Below, one piece after another: positions 18,201 through 26,695 of a stretch of 39,375 bases of DNA (position 1 is its first letter; every line of letters starts with the position of its first letter). The notes under the pieces were generated by a model. It ran no database searches and was not told where the DNA came from. It was given only the letters and a program-made list of their open reading frames with translations. The stretch is taken from positions 1-39,375 of the forward strand of contig JAPPMC010000075.1 in NCBI GenBank assembly GCA_028819235.1, written 5' to 3'. Source of the stretch: Bryobacterales bacterium (GTDB lineage Bacteria; Acidobacteriota; Terriglobia; Bryobacterales; UBA6623). The translations under genes and the position numbers were made by a program.

Positions 18201-18730
18201 AGGCAGCCCGTCAGGAGGCCCTCGCCGAGATTGCGGAGGTGGGCGAACGCTACGTGCAGATCCGAGCAGCGACCTGCCTGCTGCGATGGGCCATCGAGCG
18301 CTACCGGACGAAGAAGCAGGGACCCATGCTCAAACGGGCGGGACGGCTCTTTTCCGAGCTGACGTTAGGGTCCTTCGACAATCTGGAGATCGACCTCAAC
18401 GAAAAGGACGAAGCGTGCCTAGTGGGCCGCCGCGACTCCGGGGAGAGGGTTCCCATGGAAGGGATGAGCGACGGGTCGGCCGACCAGCTGTACCTGGCGC
18501 TGCGCATCGCTGCGCTGGAGGACTACCTGCAGACGGCAGAGCCGATGCCGTTCGTGGCCGACGACCTGTTCGTCAACTTCGACGACAGCCGTGCCGCAGC
18601 GGGGCTCCGGGTGCTGGCGTCCTTGGCAAGCCGGTGCCAAGTGATCTTCTTCACACATCACGCCCACCTCGTCGAGGTGGCGCGGTCTGCCGTGCCCACG
18701 CCAGTGCACGTCGTGAGCATGGATCGCTGA
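15203..18730 (+). CDS. yhaN: SbcC/Rad50-like ATPase (YhaN family)
   Basis: A 1175-residue SMC-type ATPase. The Walker A GPNEAGKS is at residues 33-40. Two long charged heptad-rich arms run from about 170 to 1040. The C-terminal half of the ATPase head carries the signature-like GMSDGSADQLYLALR, Walker B (PFVADDLFVNFDD) and the FFTHHAHL switch histidine. Unlike SbcC/Rad50 there is no CxxC zinc hook at the arm tip, as expected for YhaN-type proteins. It partners the YhaO-like nuclease encoded immediately upstream. The TTG start at 15203 gives MRIRRLDLVRFGRF, the family's typical N-terminus, and no better ATG or GTG exists before Walker A; a rare start codon may keep expression low. Confidence 0.92.
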   Translation: MRIRRLDLVRFGRFTDVAVDLPSSKPDLHIVTGPNEAGKSTVRTALGDLLFGIPTRSSLNFVHEYARMRLGAVVETDGNRLEFLRRKGLRKTVLLPDGGPLPQGERALAPFLNGVDRAFFERMFSLDQERLRKGGQQILEGGGDDAGRKLFSAGSGIQDLQKRLTELDADANGLWGPRKSANKAYFVALAKLQDAEARKREHSVSATRWNALRRESSKTRDEYEKLSEETSALESEIHRISRIRRIAKSVADLKRTEADLASVGPVKDIPQNAATVLADAEEVQQNARLRIGEIRRSLEDAQAERATVQWDSAVLSHAADVKQLYKERISVDKARGDLPRLQHRLQRRERELEVMAASIGWAEEGARAIAARLPDRAQLEQARGLVGAWRDRSAEGDAARQGLEEADEQLARLRTRLAGHGEAKDVETLRSTLVHVRKSRGTLAASIDSAHLESSAAKTEVARLFQGLDPRPERVDEIHAVGSPALERVQLYRDQWVRLETDRRSLRAASAAKHRDLAKRERARERILAEENPVRKEDLEAARRERDLLWGRIRRWILAKSGVAATGSAPELDAAAAASRFQDAIRQADEVGDRRFDTAHGVARLAEADRAVDETIEEIGQIRQELADLSKEEAQLRGKWRGEWSQAPFEPGDPLQMLEWIGHYGSLQAAVLRWEKARNRLDLLKDREQESSQAVLEELKRSGADARRLEGRRLGEILEFAEGCLRQHDREAEAIQHLQRELRTAKTAHRAKLGVLQEKEAAARRARHDWLECAQRLGIDLAAKAPEALARIGDIGAMREVNSKARELRVDRIDKIRRDLRRFDTRVTEVAEAIGAPLSERGARDTSQQMERKLEEAREAKKRAEETDRNIRVIEQRIHDLQAEDRVAADKIRRLREAAGVKNVDGLRAEIRKADRHRELAAARKIAVIEIREGGDGLPLDVLRSECDSVALDHLRPRERVLRMELEEKQKAFEQAAIRRAEAAKAFKRVGGSDAAVLAEAARQEALAEIAEVGERYVQIRAATCLLRWAIERYRTKKQGPMLKRAGRLFSELTLGSFDNLEIDLNEKDEACLVGRRDSGERVPMEGMSDGSADQLYLALRIAALEDYLQTAEPMPFVADDLFVNFDDSRAAAGLRVLASLASRCQVIFFTHHAHLVEVARSAVPTPVHVVSMDR

Positions 18731-18796
18731 CAGTCTGCCGCGGTTGCTCGGCGGGGACGACCCAACAGGAGCAAGCTCAGGAGTGTGCAGGCCCCC

Positions 18797-19108
18797 TTAT
18801 TCGAGGAGCAGCCCGAGGTCGAACTCGGCCAACCCAGCGGTGATGTGCGGCAGGCGGATGGGAGGGGAGTGGCCGCGCAGGAGGCGGGCCAGGTGGGCAG
18901 GGGGCGTGTTGGGGTGCCGCAGCAGGGCCGGCAGGACGTGGATGACCTTCCAGGGTTCGAGGTCCGAGGCGGGGCCCATGCTGTTTAGGCGAACCGTGCG
19001 CCGGGAGTGGGCCGCTTGCGCATTGGCGGAGAGGTAGACGAAGACGCGGGGGATCGGCTCGCGCTGGATCAGGCCGCGGCGAACTGCGCCGAGCAGGGAG
19101 CCATTCAC
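18797..19108 (-). pseudogene. Transposon-associated winged-helix-like fragment
   Basis: A 103-residue frame with a PIPRVFVYLSANAQ segment followed by LEPWKVIHVLPALLRHP and PAHLARLLRG. From memory, this resembles the winged-helix-like partner proteins found with some DDE transposases, where a YxSAD...RR segment is followed by a VLxxLIRHP helix block. The expected N-terminal helix-turn-helix part is missing: the frame meets a stop about 40 bases upstream, and the only start is a GTG at 19108 with no ribosome site. It is treated as a decayed fragment, oriented like the transposase remnant at 21810-22269. Function unknown. Confidence 0.4.
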
Positions 19109-19552
19109 GGGGACGTGTGGTAACTGAGAACTGCCAATGCTCTCTCATCCAAAGTATGGGGAGCGCCCGGAAAGGGGCTGGGGAAGGGGGGAACCGGGCC
19201 AGGCCGACCTCTTGGCAGTAAGAGAATGAGAGAGTAATGGGTGTTCGCGCACCCAACAGCCCAAGAGAGCCCAAGGGTCGTTAGCCGCGTGTGCTGCTGT
19301 CCCGCCCAAGCGCCCACCCAGCTGAGAACAGCGGTGTGCTGATCCTCCGATGCACCTGAGGTGCTCGGCACGCACGCTACCAGGTCATGGTTGCCAACAA
19401 TCTGTTGTCGATAGGAATTCGTGTAGATTGGTTCCGAGCTTCAGACGCAACTTGTCCCGAACAGACGATGGTCCAAGCAGGTGGTTCGGGCTATCGTTCT
19501 AGCGCAACCAACCAACGTGCTGAGGTCAGGATCGATGGGGTCTTGGCAGACA
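19109..19552. other. Gene-free stretch with a small inverted repeat
   Basis: No convincing coding frame. Positions 19134-19148 (CCAATGCTCTCTCAT) and 19226-19240 are inverted copies with 13 of 15 bases matching, enclosing about 77 bp. This could be a hairpin or the ends of a very small non-autonomous element. Nothing else is recognisable up to the end of the malate synthase gene. Confidence 0.35.
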
Positions 19553-21445
19553 CTACACGGACACGAAATCGACATTCTTCGTGATGCGAATGCCCTGCTT
19601 GGAAAACAAGTCCAGAAATCCGCGTGTCCGTTGCCTCGCCGTTTCCTCGTCCTCGACGGTCAGGTTGACGTTGAGCAGATCAACCATCCACGGGGCCTTC
19701 TGACTGCATCTCACATAGTCGTCGACAACAATGCGGGAGACGGGCAGCGTCGTGAACTTGGAGTCGTCATGAACGTCGACATTCCGTGCTCGCTGAAGCT
19801 TCGAGAACTCCTCAGTGATTAGCCGCGAGAAAATCTGTTCGGTGAACGGATCGCCTTTCTCGGCGCCGGCTCCCTGGTCAGCCGCCGTGAGAGTCGCCTT
19901 CTTGTGCAGCCATTCCCAAAGGATGCTGAGGCGGATCTCTCCTGTCGCCATATCTTCCATCAGGTAGAGAACGTCGTCGTCGCCGAAGAAGTCCGCGGGT
20001 TTGAGTGCTGCCGCCTGGAATCCCTGTTCGAATGCGTTGCCGTACTGGAGGGCCACGCTGATCAGGTCCCGAGCCCCCCGGATCGTCCGCGGAGCCGGCT
20101 CGAGAAGCACCAAACCATCGGCATCGGCATCCGTGTAGGACAGGGGCGGGAATGAGCGGCCCGCTTGGTTCGCCTGCCCCACCCTTTCCCAGACCGGCCG
20201 AATGATATGTACCATCTTCCAGTGGGCTACCCACTTGCCACTTGCACCCTCTCTTTGCTCGCGTTCGGCGCCGAGGGTCGCATTCCTCATGCTCGCGGAT
20301 ACTCCCGCCGCAGAGCCAACCGGAATATTGGGTTCCATGCCGCCCTGCCAGAGAGAGTATTGACCCTTCTCGTCGGGGGTGTTGGTGGCTCGCCTTACGC
20401 GGTCCTCGTAGTTCCGCATGTAACCGTAGGTCATCACTACGGCATCAATGTTGGGGTGGATGAAGCCCGGATCCCAAGCCATCGCGTCAGCCACGCTGTT
20501 TATGTAGTCCCATCGGCCGGTGTTGAATCCTACGAACCGGTTCCCGAGCGCAGCCCGAATCTCCATCAGCTGGAAGGAGGCCTCGATCTGCTCGACCAGG
20601 ACATAAGTCTTGATCGCTCCGCTCTTCAATCCCAAAGACGACTCTACGCCGCCGAGGATTTCATGCCACAGCGCGGCTTCTTCCGCCGTCTGGATTTTCG
20701 GAATGTAGAGAACGAGGCTTGAACCCTGGTCAGCCAAGGTCGCGTGATTAGCAGCAACGTAGAGGGCAGCATCGACAATCGACGCCGAGAAGCCGCTTCC
20801 GTCGGCGTTACGAATGTGACGATCTTCCAGGTGAAGGCCGCGTGCTCGGAAGATTCGAGTGGTAAACGAGAGTTGCTTTTGCCAGTCTTCGATGATCTTG
20901 CGGCCGAAGAAGTCTTCCCCCCACTTATTCATCTCCCCTGCCACAGTTTCCGCAGCTCTCAGAAAGATCGGGTCCCTCGCGAATGCCAAGCGCAGATTCC
21001 GGTGGTTATCGAGTGACATGGTCTCGATCTGCCCCAAAGCATCCTCGCCGTCAAACATCCACCCGTCCGCGCCAGAGAGCAGGGCGTAGGCAACGTTGCG
21101 GATGCTCTTTTCGATCGGAGACCGAGGTTTCGCACCAGGACCTGTACCCTGTATCCACTGGCACAGCAGGTCATCCGGGATTGCCGCACCGGTGAAGCGC
21201 CCGGCCCGGGCGTCGGCAACCTTGATATCCGTCCGTGGGATTATGGATTCCGGATCCAAGAACTGAATCCTTTGCGCATTCTGGGCGCGCCGTCGGCGAC
21301 GATCCAGTCTCGCCTGCATCACGTGCTTGCGGTCGCGATCCAGTTCAGCCAGATCAGCGATCACGTCAAGAGCGCTGGAACTGAGCACGTCGGCGTAGCG
21401 TTCCCGAACGCCCGCCCCGATTTCGATTGCAGGGGAACCTGACAT
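19553..21445 (-). CDS. aceB: Malate synthase (divergent A-type)
   Basis: A 630-residue malate synthase condensing glyoxylate and acetyl-CoA to malate, the second step of the glyoxylate shunt. The TIM-barrel landmarks are all present: FDGED near 131, catalytic R202 (RARGLHLEDRH), SLVLYIPKIQT, metal-binding E285 (YVLVEQIEASF) and D313 (NTGRWDYINS), GGMEPNIPV, and the acetyl-CoA enolising base D498 in LMEDMATGEIRLSILWEW. It is about 90 residues longer than typical AceB, mostly at the N-terminus and in a linker near 390-450, and diverges in the GGM block. The ATG at 21445 has no clear Shine-Dalgarno. No isocitrate lyase gene is in the window; flanks on both sides are transposon debris, so it stands alone. 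Confidence 0.88.
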   Translation of the reverse strand: MSGSPAIEIGAGVRERYADVLSSSALDVIADLAELDRDRKHVMQARLDRRRRRAQNAQRIQFLDPESIIPRTDIKVADARAGRFTGAAIPDDLLCQWIQGTGPGAKPRSPIEKSIRNVAYALLSGADGWMFDGEDALGQIETMSLDNHRNLRLAFARDPIFLRAAETVAGEMNKWGEDFFGRKIIEDWQKQLSFTTRIFRARGLHLEDRHIRNADGSGFSASIVDAALYVAANHATLADQGSSLVLYIPKIQTAEEAALWHEILGGVESSLGLKSGAIKTYVLVEQIEASFQLMEIRAALGNRFVGFNTGRWDYINSVADAMAWDPGFIHPNIDAVVMTYGYMRNYEDRVRRATNTPDEKGQYSLWQGGMEPNIPVGSAAGVSASMRNATLGAEREQREGASGKWVAHWKMVHIIRPVWERVGQANQAGRSFPPLSYTDADADGLVLLEPAPRTIRGARDLISVALQYGNAFEQGFQAAALKPADFFGDDDVLYLMEDMATGEIRLSILWEWLHKKATLTAADQGAGAEKGDPFTEQIFSRLITEEFSKLQRARNVDVHDDSKFTTLPVSRIVVDDYVRCSQKAPWMVDLLNVNLTVEDEETARQRTRGFLDLFSKQGIRITKNVDFVSV

Positions 21446-21809
21446 GAGGATAAGACTACTACAAGGCCGGTCTAGGGATTAGGCCAACGCGAGTGTGCCA
21501 GGTCTCGGCACTTGCGGCAGCGGGCAGCCGACTTGCTCACAAGGACGTAGCGCTGGCGGATACGAGTGCCGAGCCGACTTCTCTCGGAACTGGCTAGTTG
21601 ATCCCACTGAAAGGAAGTGCGACCTCAATCAGCTTCGTTCGTACTTGAGGAATTGTTACCGGACACCAAGGAATTCTCACACTGAATGGATGATCGTCAG
21701 AAACGGGAAATGACGCAAGTCGCTGACGCTGGCACAGCTTCGGCTGACTCCGTGTCCCCGGATCAGCTCGGCCGGGTGAAGATCGTGAAGCGAATCCGGG
21801 CGAAGCCCA
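21446..21809. other. Gene-free stretch upstream of malate synthase
   Basis: No supported gene. It should contain the malate synthase promoter, but I see no clear -35/-10 pair, operator or terminator. Its right part runs into the degraded 3' end of the transposase remnant. Confidence 0.4.
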
Positions 21810-22269
21810 GGTTACGCGGACATCGTTCGCACTGGGCTGCCGCGTGACGCGGGTTGAGAACTCGTAGACCAGTCGCAGGTCCGTGCCGGGGTAGACCGTC
21901 CTGCCGGCGTTGAGGGCCCCCAGCAGCAGTTCGACGGCCTCGTCGGGCAGACGCAGGGACTGCCTGAGCAGTCGCACACGCAGCACGCCGGCCTTGCGGT
22001 CCGGCACCAGGCTGGCCTCGCTGGCGAAGAGCGACTCGCGGAACCTGGTGCCCGCTCTCCGACTTCGACAGATGTGGCGCGATTTGCGCGGCCAGCCGCA
22101 ACTCGGACCGATAGGGCAGCATGCGCAGGTGGTCCAACAGCTGCCCCCGGCGCGTGCGGAACTTGCCGATCAGGTTGTTGGCCCGGCGCCACTCGGGTTG
22201 CACCACGCGAGTGGCGCTGTCGAGGTCCTCGAGCCCGCACAGCGGCAGCGTGTCGAGCCCGAAGTTCTC
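21810..22269 (-). pseudogene. DDE-type transposase, C-terminal remnant with frameshift
   Basis: Two minus-strand frames together encode about 150 residues resembling the C-terminus of a large DDE transposase group. The first (from 22269) has ENFGLDTLP, then VVQPEWRRANNLIGK and MLPYRSELRLA. Near 22035-22070 homology jumps frame to RFRESLFASEASLVPDR, VLRVRLLRQS and YPGTDLRLVYEF, ending near 21810. This order (ENFF-like block, R-x-E helix, final PGTDLRLxYEL strand) is what I recall of such proteins. The catalytic domain and N-terminus are absent, and the frameshift makes the rest untranslatable as one protein. It is a dead remnant; I cannot assign the IS family by name. Confidence 0.65.
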
Positions 22270-22562
22270 CCTCCTGGGCGCCTGCCCCGCCCGAGCCAGA
22301 CCCGACCAAGACGAAGGTAACAACTGCGACCTGCGACCGTGGTTGCCGGGGCCACCTGCACGCGCAAGAGCCGATGCGGACCAGTTCCCGGCAGCAGTGT
22401 CAAACCGAAGACCGCACGCGGTCTCTACGAACCACCCTTCAGCCTGAATTGGGCGGTCAGAGGCACCTCGGGGCCGTCACGTTCGCGCGGAATTGATGTC
22501 CAAGCCTTCCGCTACCACCTCAATCGACACGCCGAAACGAACATTGAATTTGCCTACCTTCC

Positions 22563-25433
22563 CTAAGGAGACTTGGCCCGCCCGATCCAAATCGGGCTTC
22601 CCCAGGCAATCTCCCTGTTCTCCTGCAACACCCTGACGTAGTAGTACGCGCTGCCGACCGGCGGGTCACTGTCCCTGTAGGTTAAGCGGACCTCGCGTTG
22701 GCTGGGGCGAGTCGCGTAGACCACCTCTTCATTTCGAATTACCTCAATTCGCGCCACTGGGCTAGTGCCCACTGCGAAGATCTCCAACGGAGGGGTCGAT
22801 TCCGCGCTGAGGGCCTCCCCCATGAAGTGTTTGCCAATTCGGTATTCCAGGATGATGTTATCGGTGGCGCCATAGGTGCGACGGCGCCTGATCGCATCAA
22901 AGATAGCGCTGCGGGTCGGCGCCTCGGCGTAGACCATCGCGTACGAAATGTGCGTTGACCAGTGATCGGAACTCGCTATCGTTCCCAGTTTGTACCCTTT
23001 CCGGTACGCGCTCCAAAGGAATCCGTCCTCCTGAAATCCTCCGATCGGCTTGTCATCAGCCGCGCGGGGCGCACGCGGTGCTCCCGGGTGTTCGTATGAG
23101 ACTCGGTCCCCTTGGAAGATCTCGACCACAGGCTCCACTTCGGGGTCGTTGTCCCGCCAGTCCGTGCCCATGCTGGACCCGGTGGTGTGAGGAATCGAGA
23201 TCCCGCCCGAATCTCTTAGCGATTCATAAAGCAACTTCGTGTCGTTCTCCACCAATGTCCCCTTAGCGGCGGCGACTTGCGGCCGAGGGCGATCGAAATC
23301 GGCCTTTGTGTGAAACGAAACTACCGGAACGCCTCGCCGGGTATGGAAGATATTGCGGTGCCCGTCGGGATACGCTACGCTCCGCTCGTATGCATAAAGC
23401 GTTGTGAATGCCTGGCGAACGTGGAACAGGTCGCTGGTCTTTTCGATAAGCCACCACCAATACTCACTGTCGCCCCCGGAGTTGTGGTCGGTCACGGCTC
23501 CGAAGTCCATCGCGGCGGCGTCCAGCATGTAGCGATAGAAGTCAAACACCGATCCGTCCACCATTCCGCCGCTCGAGTCCCATGAGAACTCGGTGTGGCG
23601 GTGGAGGTCGCCCCGGAGGATTTGGTATTCCTGGCCCCCTATGTCAGTGCGGTGCGAGCGAATTGCGGCCACTTCCGCCGATTCGCGAGGATGCACCGGC
23701 ACGACGCGAACCGGATCGGGTGCGCTCGCTGGCACGAGCTTCAGCGGCAGCGGACCGTCGGCCGGGTCGAGTAATGCGGTGAGAACGTTCGCCCTCACAT
23801 CGCGGACAGGCCGCGCCTCGAGCCGACCGTCGGTCGGCCAGACGACTCTCAGGCTCCCATCTCTCTGAAATGCCGCATCGGCTCGCGCGGAAATCCGTCC
23901 CCAACTCTCCGGCATTGTGTGAACCGCCGACCAGCGATCCCCCTCGTAGAACACGACAGCGTGTTCCCAATAGGTCGGTCGGAAGCCGAGGCTTTCGGTC
24001 CAGCGGACGTGATTCCACCGGTGAAATACCACGGCGATGCGGCCGCTCGCCGGGTCAACATGCAACTGGGGGAAGTCGTGATCGGGAATCTCGGCTGCGT
24101 CGAGCACCCGGTCAATATCTGTGCTCGGCGCCATTCGGCGCCCCCCTTCGAACACCGAGAGGTTGATCTTGCGCGACTCGTAGAGGCGCGCCCCCGGGGC
24201 CGAGGGTTGGTCGATCCACGAGGTCCAGAGCTCCCGCCCTCTCGCAATCCATCCCGGGGCCACCGTGGGGCCGGAGTCCTTGCCCCAGTTCGGAGAGGCT
24301 TCATCCCAGGCCACCCAGACCCGTCCGGCCAGATCGACGGCTACAGAGGCGTGCGCCTCGGATTTCGCAGTCTCAGCGACGGGCGTGAGCGGGCCTAGCT
24401 CGCCATCGGCAAACCGACGGAGAAAGACATCGTAGTTTCCGTTGCGGTAGCTGTCCCAGACGATGATCGCGGCACCCTGCCCGTCAGTGGCTATCTGGGG
24501 TTCCCAGTCATTCGCCGGATGGTCAGTTACTTGAATCTCGCCAGACCAGTGCGTTCCGTCGAAGTACCGCAGGAAGATGTCGGAATTGTCGGAGCGGAAC
24601 CCTTGCCAGACCACCCACAGCCATCCCCGTGAGTCCGCGATCAGATGATGATCAATGTCCGGGTTGGGGTGAGAGCTCAGTCGGACTAGGTCGCCCCATT
24701 GATTCGCCTCTTCGTCGAGCCGGCGCGCGACGAGATCGAAGTTGCCGTTGCTTTGCTGCGACCAAACGATCCACGGCCGCTCTTCCTTGTCGAGGGCGAC
24801 CTGGGGCCGCCAAACATCCCCGGTCGTTCCCGGCACGCGACCGAACGTGCGCCACGAATCGTCGAGCTTGCGAATGCGAACTTCGTCGCGGCCGCCGCTG
24901 TAGGACTGCCAGACCAGCCAACATACGCCGCTAGGGGAGACTGCCACAGACGGATAATCGTCATAGCGCGTGTCGTCTGTGAGCCGCTCGGCGCTGGACG
25001 AGCCCGAGACACGGGCCAAGCCATCGAGCAAGACGAGGTCGCTGGCCGTCGACAGCTCCGCTATCCGGAACGAAAAGTTCCCTTGATCGCTTGACACATG
25101 AATCACGGCCCCCGGATCGGCCGTTCCCCTTAGGACCAGCCCCTTCCGGGCGGGCTCGGGCCGCACGGGATGTCGCGTGAAGAGTTGGAATGTATTGAGG
25201 TCGATCGCGTCCCGGCTGCCAAGCAGCCAGCCCCCCAGAAGGTCGACCCGGGCGCGGTCGGCGCGTACCGAGCCCGTCCAGCGCTCCGGAGGATCCTGAC
25301 CTTCTCCCAGGGTGACGCGCGCCGAGAATGGTCTCGCTTGCGCGGCCGATGCAACCAGCACGCCCGCAACGGCCAGAATCAGGGACGGCCGAGAGACGGA
25401 ACGGGAATTGTGCGGTGAATGTGCTCCACGCAT
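22563..25433 (-). CDS. Exported beta-propeller protein with C-terminal DUF3604 domain
   Basis: A 956-residue secreted protein. A signal peptide (about 12-33, ending SAAQA) leads to a region with at least four beta-propeller-like repeats between about 160 and 400, recognisable by recurring WxVWxSxxNGNYDVFLRR-type strands. The C-terminal part from about 600 is a DUF3604/PHP-like metal-dependent domain: RGDLHRHTEFSWDS gives H611-x-H613, then D649-H650-N651 (TDHN), IPHTTGSS and ASSDHW supply further probable metal ligands. Members are thought to be hydrolases of unknown substrate. The ATG at 25433 is chosen so the signal peptide lies at the N-terminus. It is divergent from the PepSY pair, with 88 bp between starts. 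Confidence 0.85.
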   Translation of the reverse strand: MRGAHSPHNSRSVSRPSLILAVAGVLVASAAQARPFSARVTLGEGQDPPERWTGSVRADRARVDLLGGWLLGSRDAIDLNTFQLFTRHPVRPEPARKGLVLRGTADPGAVIHVSSDQGNFSFRIAELSTASDLVLLDGLARVSGSSSAERLTDDTRYDDYPSVAVSPSGVCWLVWQSYSGGRDEVRIRKLDDSWRTFGRVPGTTGDVWRPQVALDKEERPWIVWSQQSNGNFDLVARRLDEEANQWGDLVRLSSHPNPDIDHHLIADSRGWLWVVWQGFRSDNSDIFLRYFDGTHWSGEIQVTDHPANDWEPQIATDGQGAAIIVWDSYRNGNYDVFLRRFADGELGPLTPVAETAKSEAHASVAVDLAGRVWVAWDEASPNWGKDSGPTVAPGWIARGRELWTSWIDQPSAPGARLYESRKINLSVFEGGRRMAPSTDIDRVLDAAEIPDHDFPQLHVDPASGRIAVVFHRWNHVRWTESLGFRPTYWEHAVVFYEGDRWSAVHTMPESWGRISARADAAFQRDGSLRVVWPTDGRLEARPVRDVRANVLTALLDPADGPLPLKLVPASAPDPVRVVPVHPRESAEVAAIRSHRTDIGGQEYQILRGDLHRHTEFSWDSSGGMVDGSVFDFYRYMLDAAAMDFGAVTDHNSGGDSEYWWWLIEKTSDLFHVRQAFTTLYAYERSVAYPDGHRNIFHTRRGVPVVSFHTKADFDRPRPQVAAAKGTLVENDTKLLYESLRDSGGISIPHTTGSSMGTDWRDNDPEVEPVVEIFQGDRVSYEHPGAPRAPRAADDKPIGGFQEDGFLWSAYRKGYKLGTIASSDHWSTHISYAMVYAEAPTRSAIFDAIRRRRTYGATDNIILEYRIGKHFMGEALSAESTPPLEIFAVGTSPVARIEVIRNEEVVYATRPSQREVRLTYRDSDPPVGSAYYYVRVLQENREIAWGSPIWIGRAKSP

Positions 25434-25521
25434 TCCGGTCCGGCACTGTGCCGACGCCAGCCAGTGTAGCCTTCTGTACAATCGCAGCCACCGCAGGTTG
25501 CGATCGCCAACCGCCCTCGCG

Positions 25522-26109
25522 ATGTACCGCTGGATCAAGAAGCTGCATATCTACTCCGGACTGTTGAGCTTCACCGGCTTCACGGTCTGGGGGATCGTGG
25601 GAATCTGGGCCAGCTTCCTCCCGGCACCCAGCGAGCGGCCTCGCCGCGATCCTGAGGTGCTCACGATCGAGTTTCGGGTGGACGGCTCGGCCTCCGACCA
25701 GCACGTTACGGATGCGATGATCGCTGCTTCCGGGCTGCCGTTCATTCAGCCAGGTCGCAAGCCCAGCCGGGACTCCGAAGGACGATTGCAGGTGCGGTAT
25801 CTGACGCCCAACGGCACGCGCCGGATCCTTCTCCTTGAGAAAGAGAACCGGATTCGGATCGAGAGGACGCGGAGCCCGCTCGGGGGTTTCTTGAACTTGA
25901 TGCACATGCAGACCTACCGTCACCACAACCCGGGATGGGAAGTGCAGCTCTGGGGAGCGTACAACCAGTTCTCGATGTGGGCCGTGATCTTCATGACGGT
26001 GTCCGGCTTCTACATGTGGCTGGCCACGCGTCCGGGGATGAGATGGGCAGTCTGGACGATCGGCCTCGGGTCGGCGGTGACTGTCGCGCTCTACATCGCT
26101 TTGAGGTGA
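25522..26109 (+). CDS. PepSY-associated membrane protein, first of pair
   Basis: A 195-residue membrane protein. An N-terminal YRWIKKLHIYSGL helix (about 8-32) is followed by a periplasmic PepSY-like domain (about 45-125), then LMHMQTYRHH and two more helices (about 145-168 and 173-194). The conserved histidines in LHIYSG and MHMQTYRHH match PepSY_TM proteins, which often accompany iron-siderophore uptake and may bind haem or act as reductases. The ATG at 25522 is preceded only weakly by a ribosome site. It sits four bases upstream of a second protein of the same design, so the two probably form a heteromer. No iron genes adjoin. Confidence 0.78.
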   Translation: MYRWIKKLHIYSGLLSFTGFTVWGIVGIWASFLPAPSERPRRDPEVLTIEFRVDGSASDQHVTDAMIAASGLPFIQPGRKPSRDSEGRLQVRYLTPNGTRRILLLEKENRIRIERTRSPLGGFLNLMHMQTYRHHNPGWEVQLWGAYNQFSMWAVIFMTVSGFYMWLATRPGMRWAVWTIGLGSAVTVALYIALR

Positions 26110-26113
26110 TCGG

Positions 26114-26695
26114 ATGTACAGGTTGATGCGAAACGTCCATTTGGCTATCGGGCTTGTTTTCGCCCTCGCGCTCGGCGTCTATCTGCTCAGTTCAGTTCGC
26201 CTCGCTCACCGGTCGTGGTTTTCGCCGTCTCCGACTGTGACGGAGGCTACCTTTCCCGTCGACCCGGCGCAGGCCGGCACGCTCAGAGCGCTTGGACACT
26301 ACCTAATCACTGAGCACGGGCTTCGCGGAGAAATCACCCGAATCGATCCGGCAGACGACGGTTCATTCAAGTTCGTTATCCGCCGGCTGGGCACGAACTA
26401 CCAAGTCCAGTACATGCCCGGCAGCGCCGAAGCGCAGGTTAGGACAAATCGGCTTGCCTTCATCGGCATGCTAATGAGCATGCACTTCTCGCACGGCTTC
26501 TGGCATGAAGACGCGCTGATCAACGTTTGGGGAGCCGTCCTGCCACTGACGTCCCTAGCACTATTCGCGATGGGAGTCACCGGCATTTACCTCTGGTTCA
26601 AGACCTGCGAGGAGCGCCTCGTGGGTTCCGTGTTGCTCGCAGTCGGACTGGTCTTCGCCATCACGCTGATGGTCGTTGTGCGCGTTCAGGGCTAA
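26114..26695 (+). CDS. PepSY-associated membrane protein, second of pair
   Basis: A 193-residue protein with the same plan as its upstream neighbour: an N-terminal helix with RNVHLAIGL (about 6-27), a periplasmic PepSY-like segment (about 40-110), the histidine-rich MHFSHGFWHED, and two C-terminal helices (about 140-161 and 168-190). Sequence identity to the first copy is low, so this is an old duplication with diverged subunits. A four-base gap to the upstream stop implies one transcript. Likely inner-membrane electron transfer or metal-chelate reduction, as in siderophore-linked PepSY_TM proteins; the substrate is not evident. Confidence 0.76.
   Translation: MYRLMRNVHLAIGLVFALALGVYLLSSVRLAHRSWFSPSPTVTEATFPVDPAQAGTLRALGHYLITEHGLRGEITRIDPADDGSFKFVIRRLGTNYQVQYMPGSAEAQVRTNRLAFIGMLMSMHFSHGFWHEDALINVWGAVLPLTSLALFAMGVTGIYLWFKTCEERLVGSVLLAVGLVFAITLMVVVRVQG

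Noticed and set aside
25475..25482. TGTACAAT as a -10 box upstream of the PepSY pair
   Set aside because: No acceptable -35 element at the proper distance; too weak to annotate.
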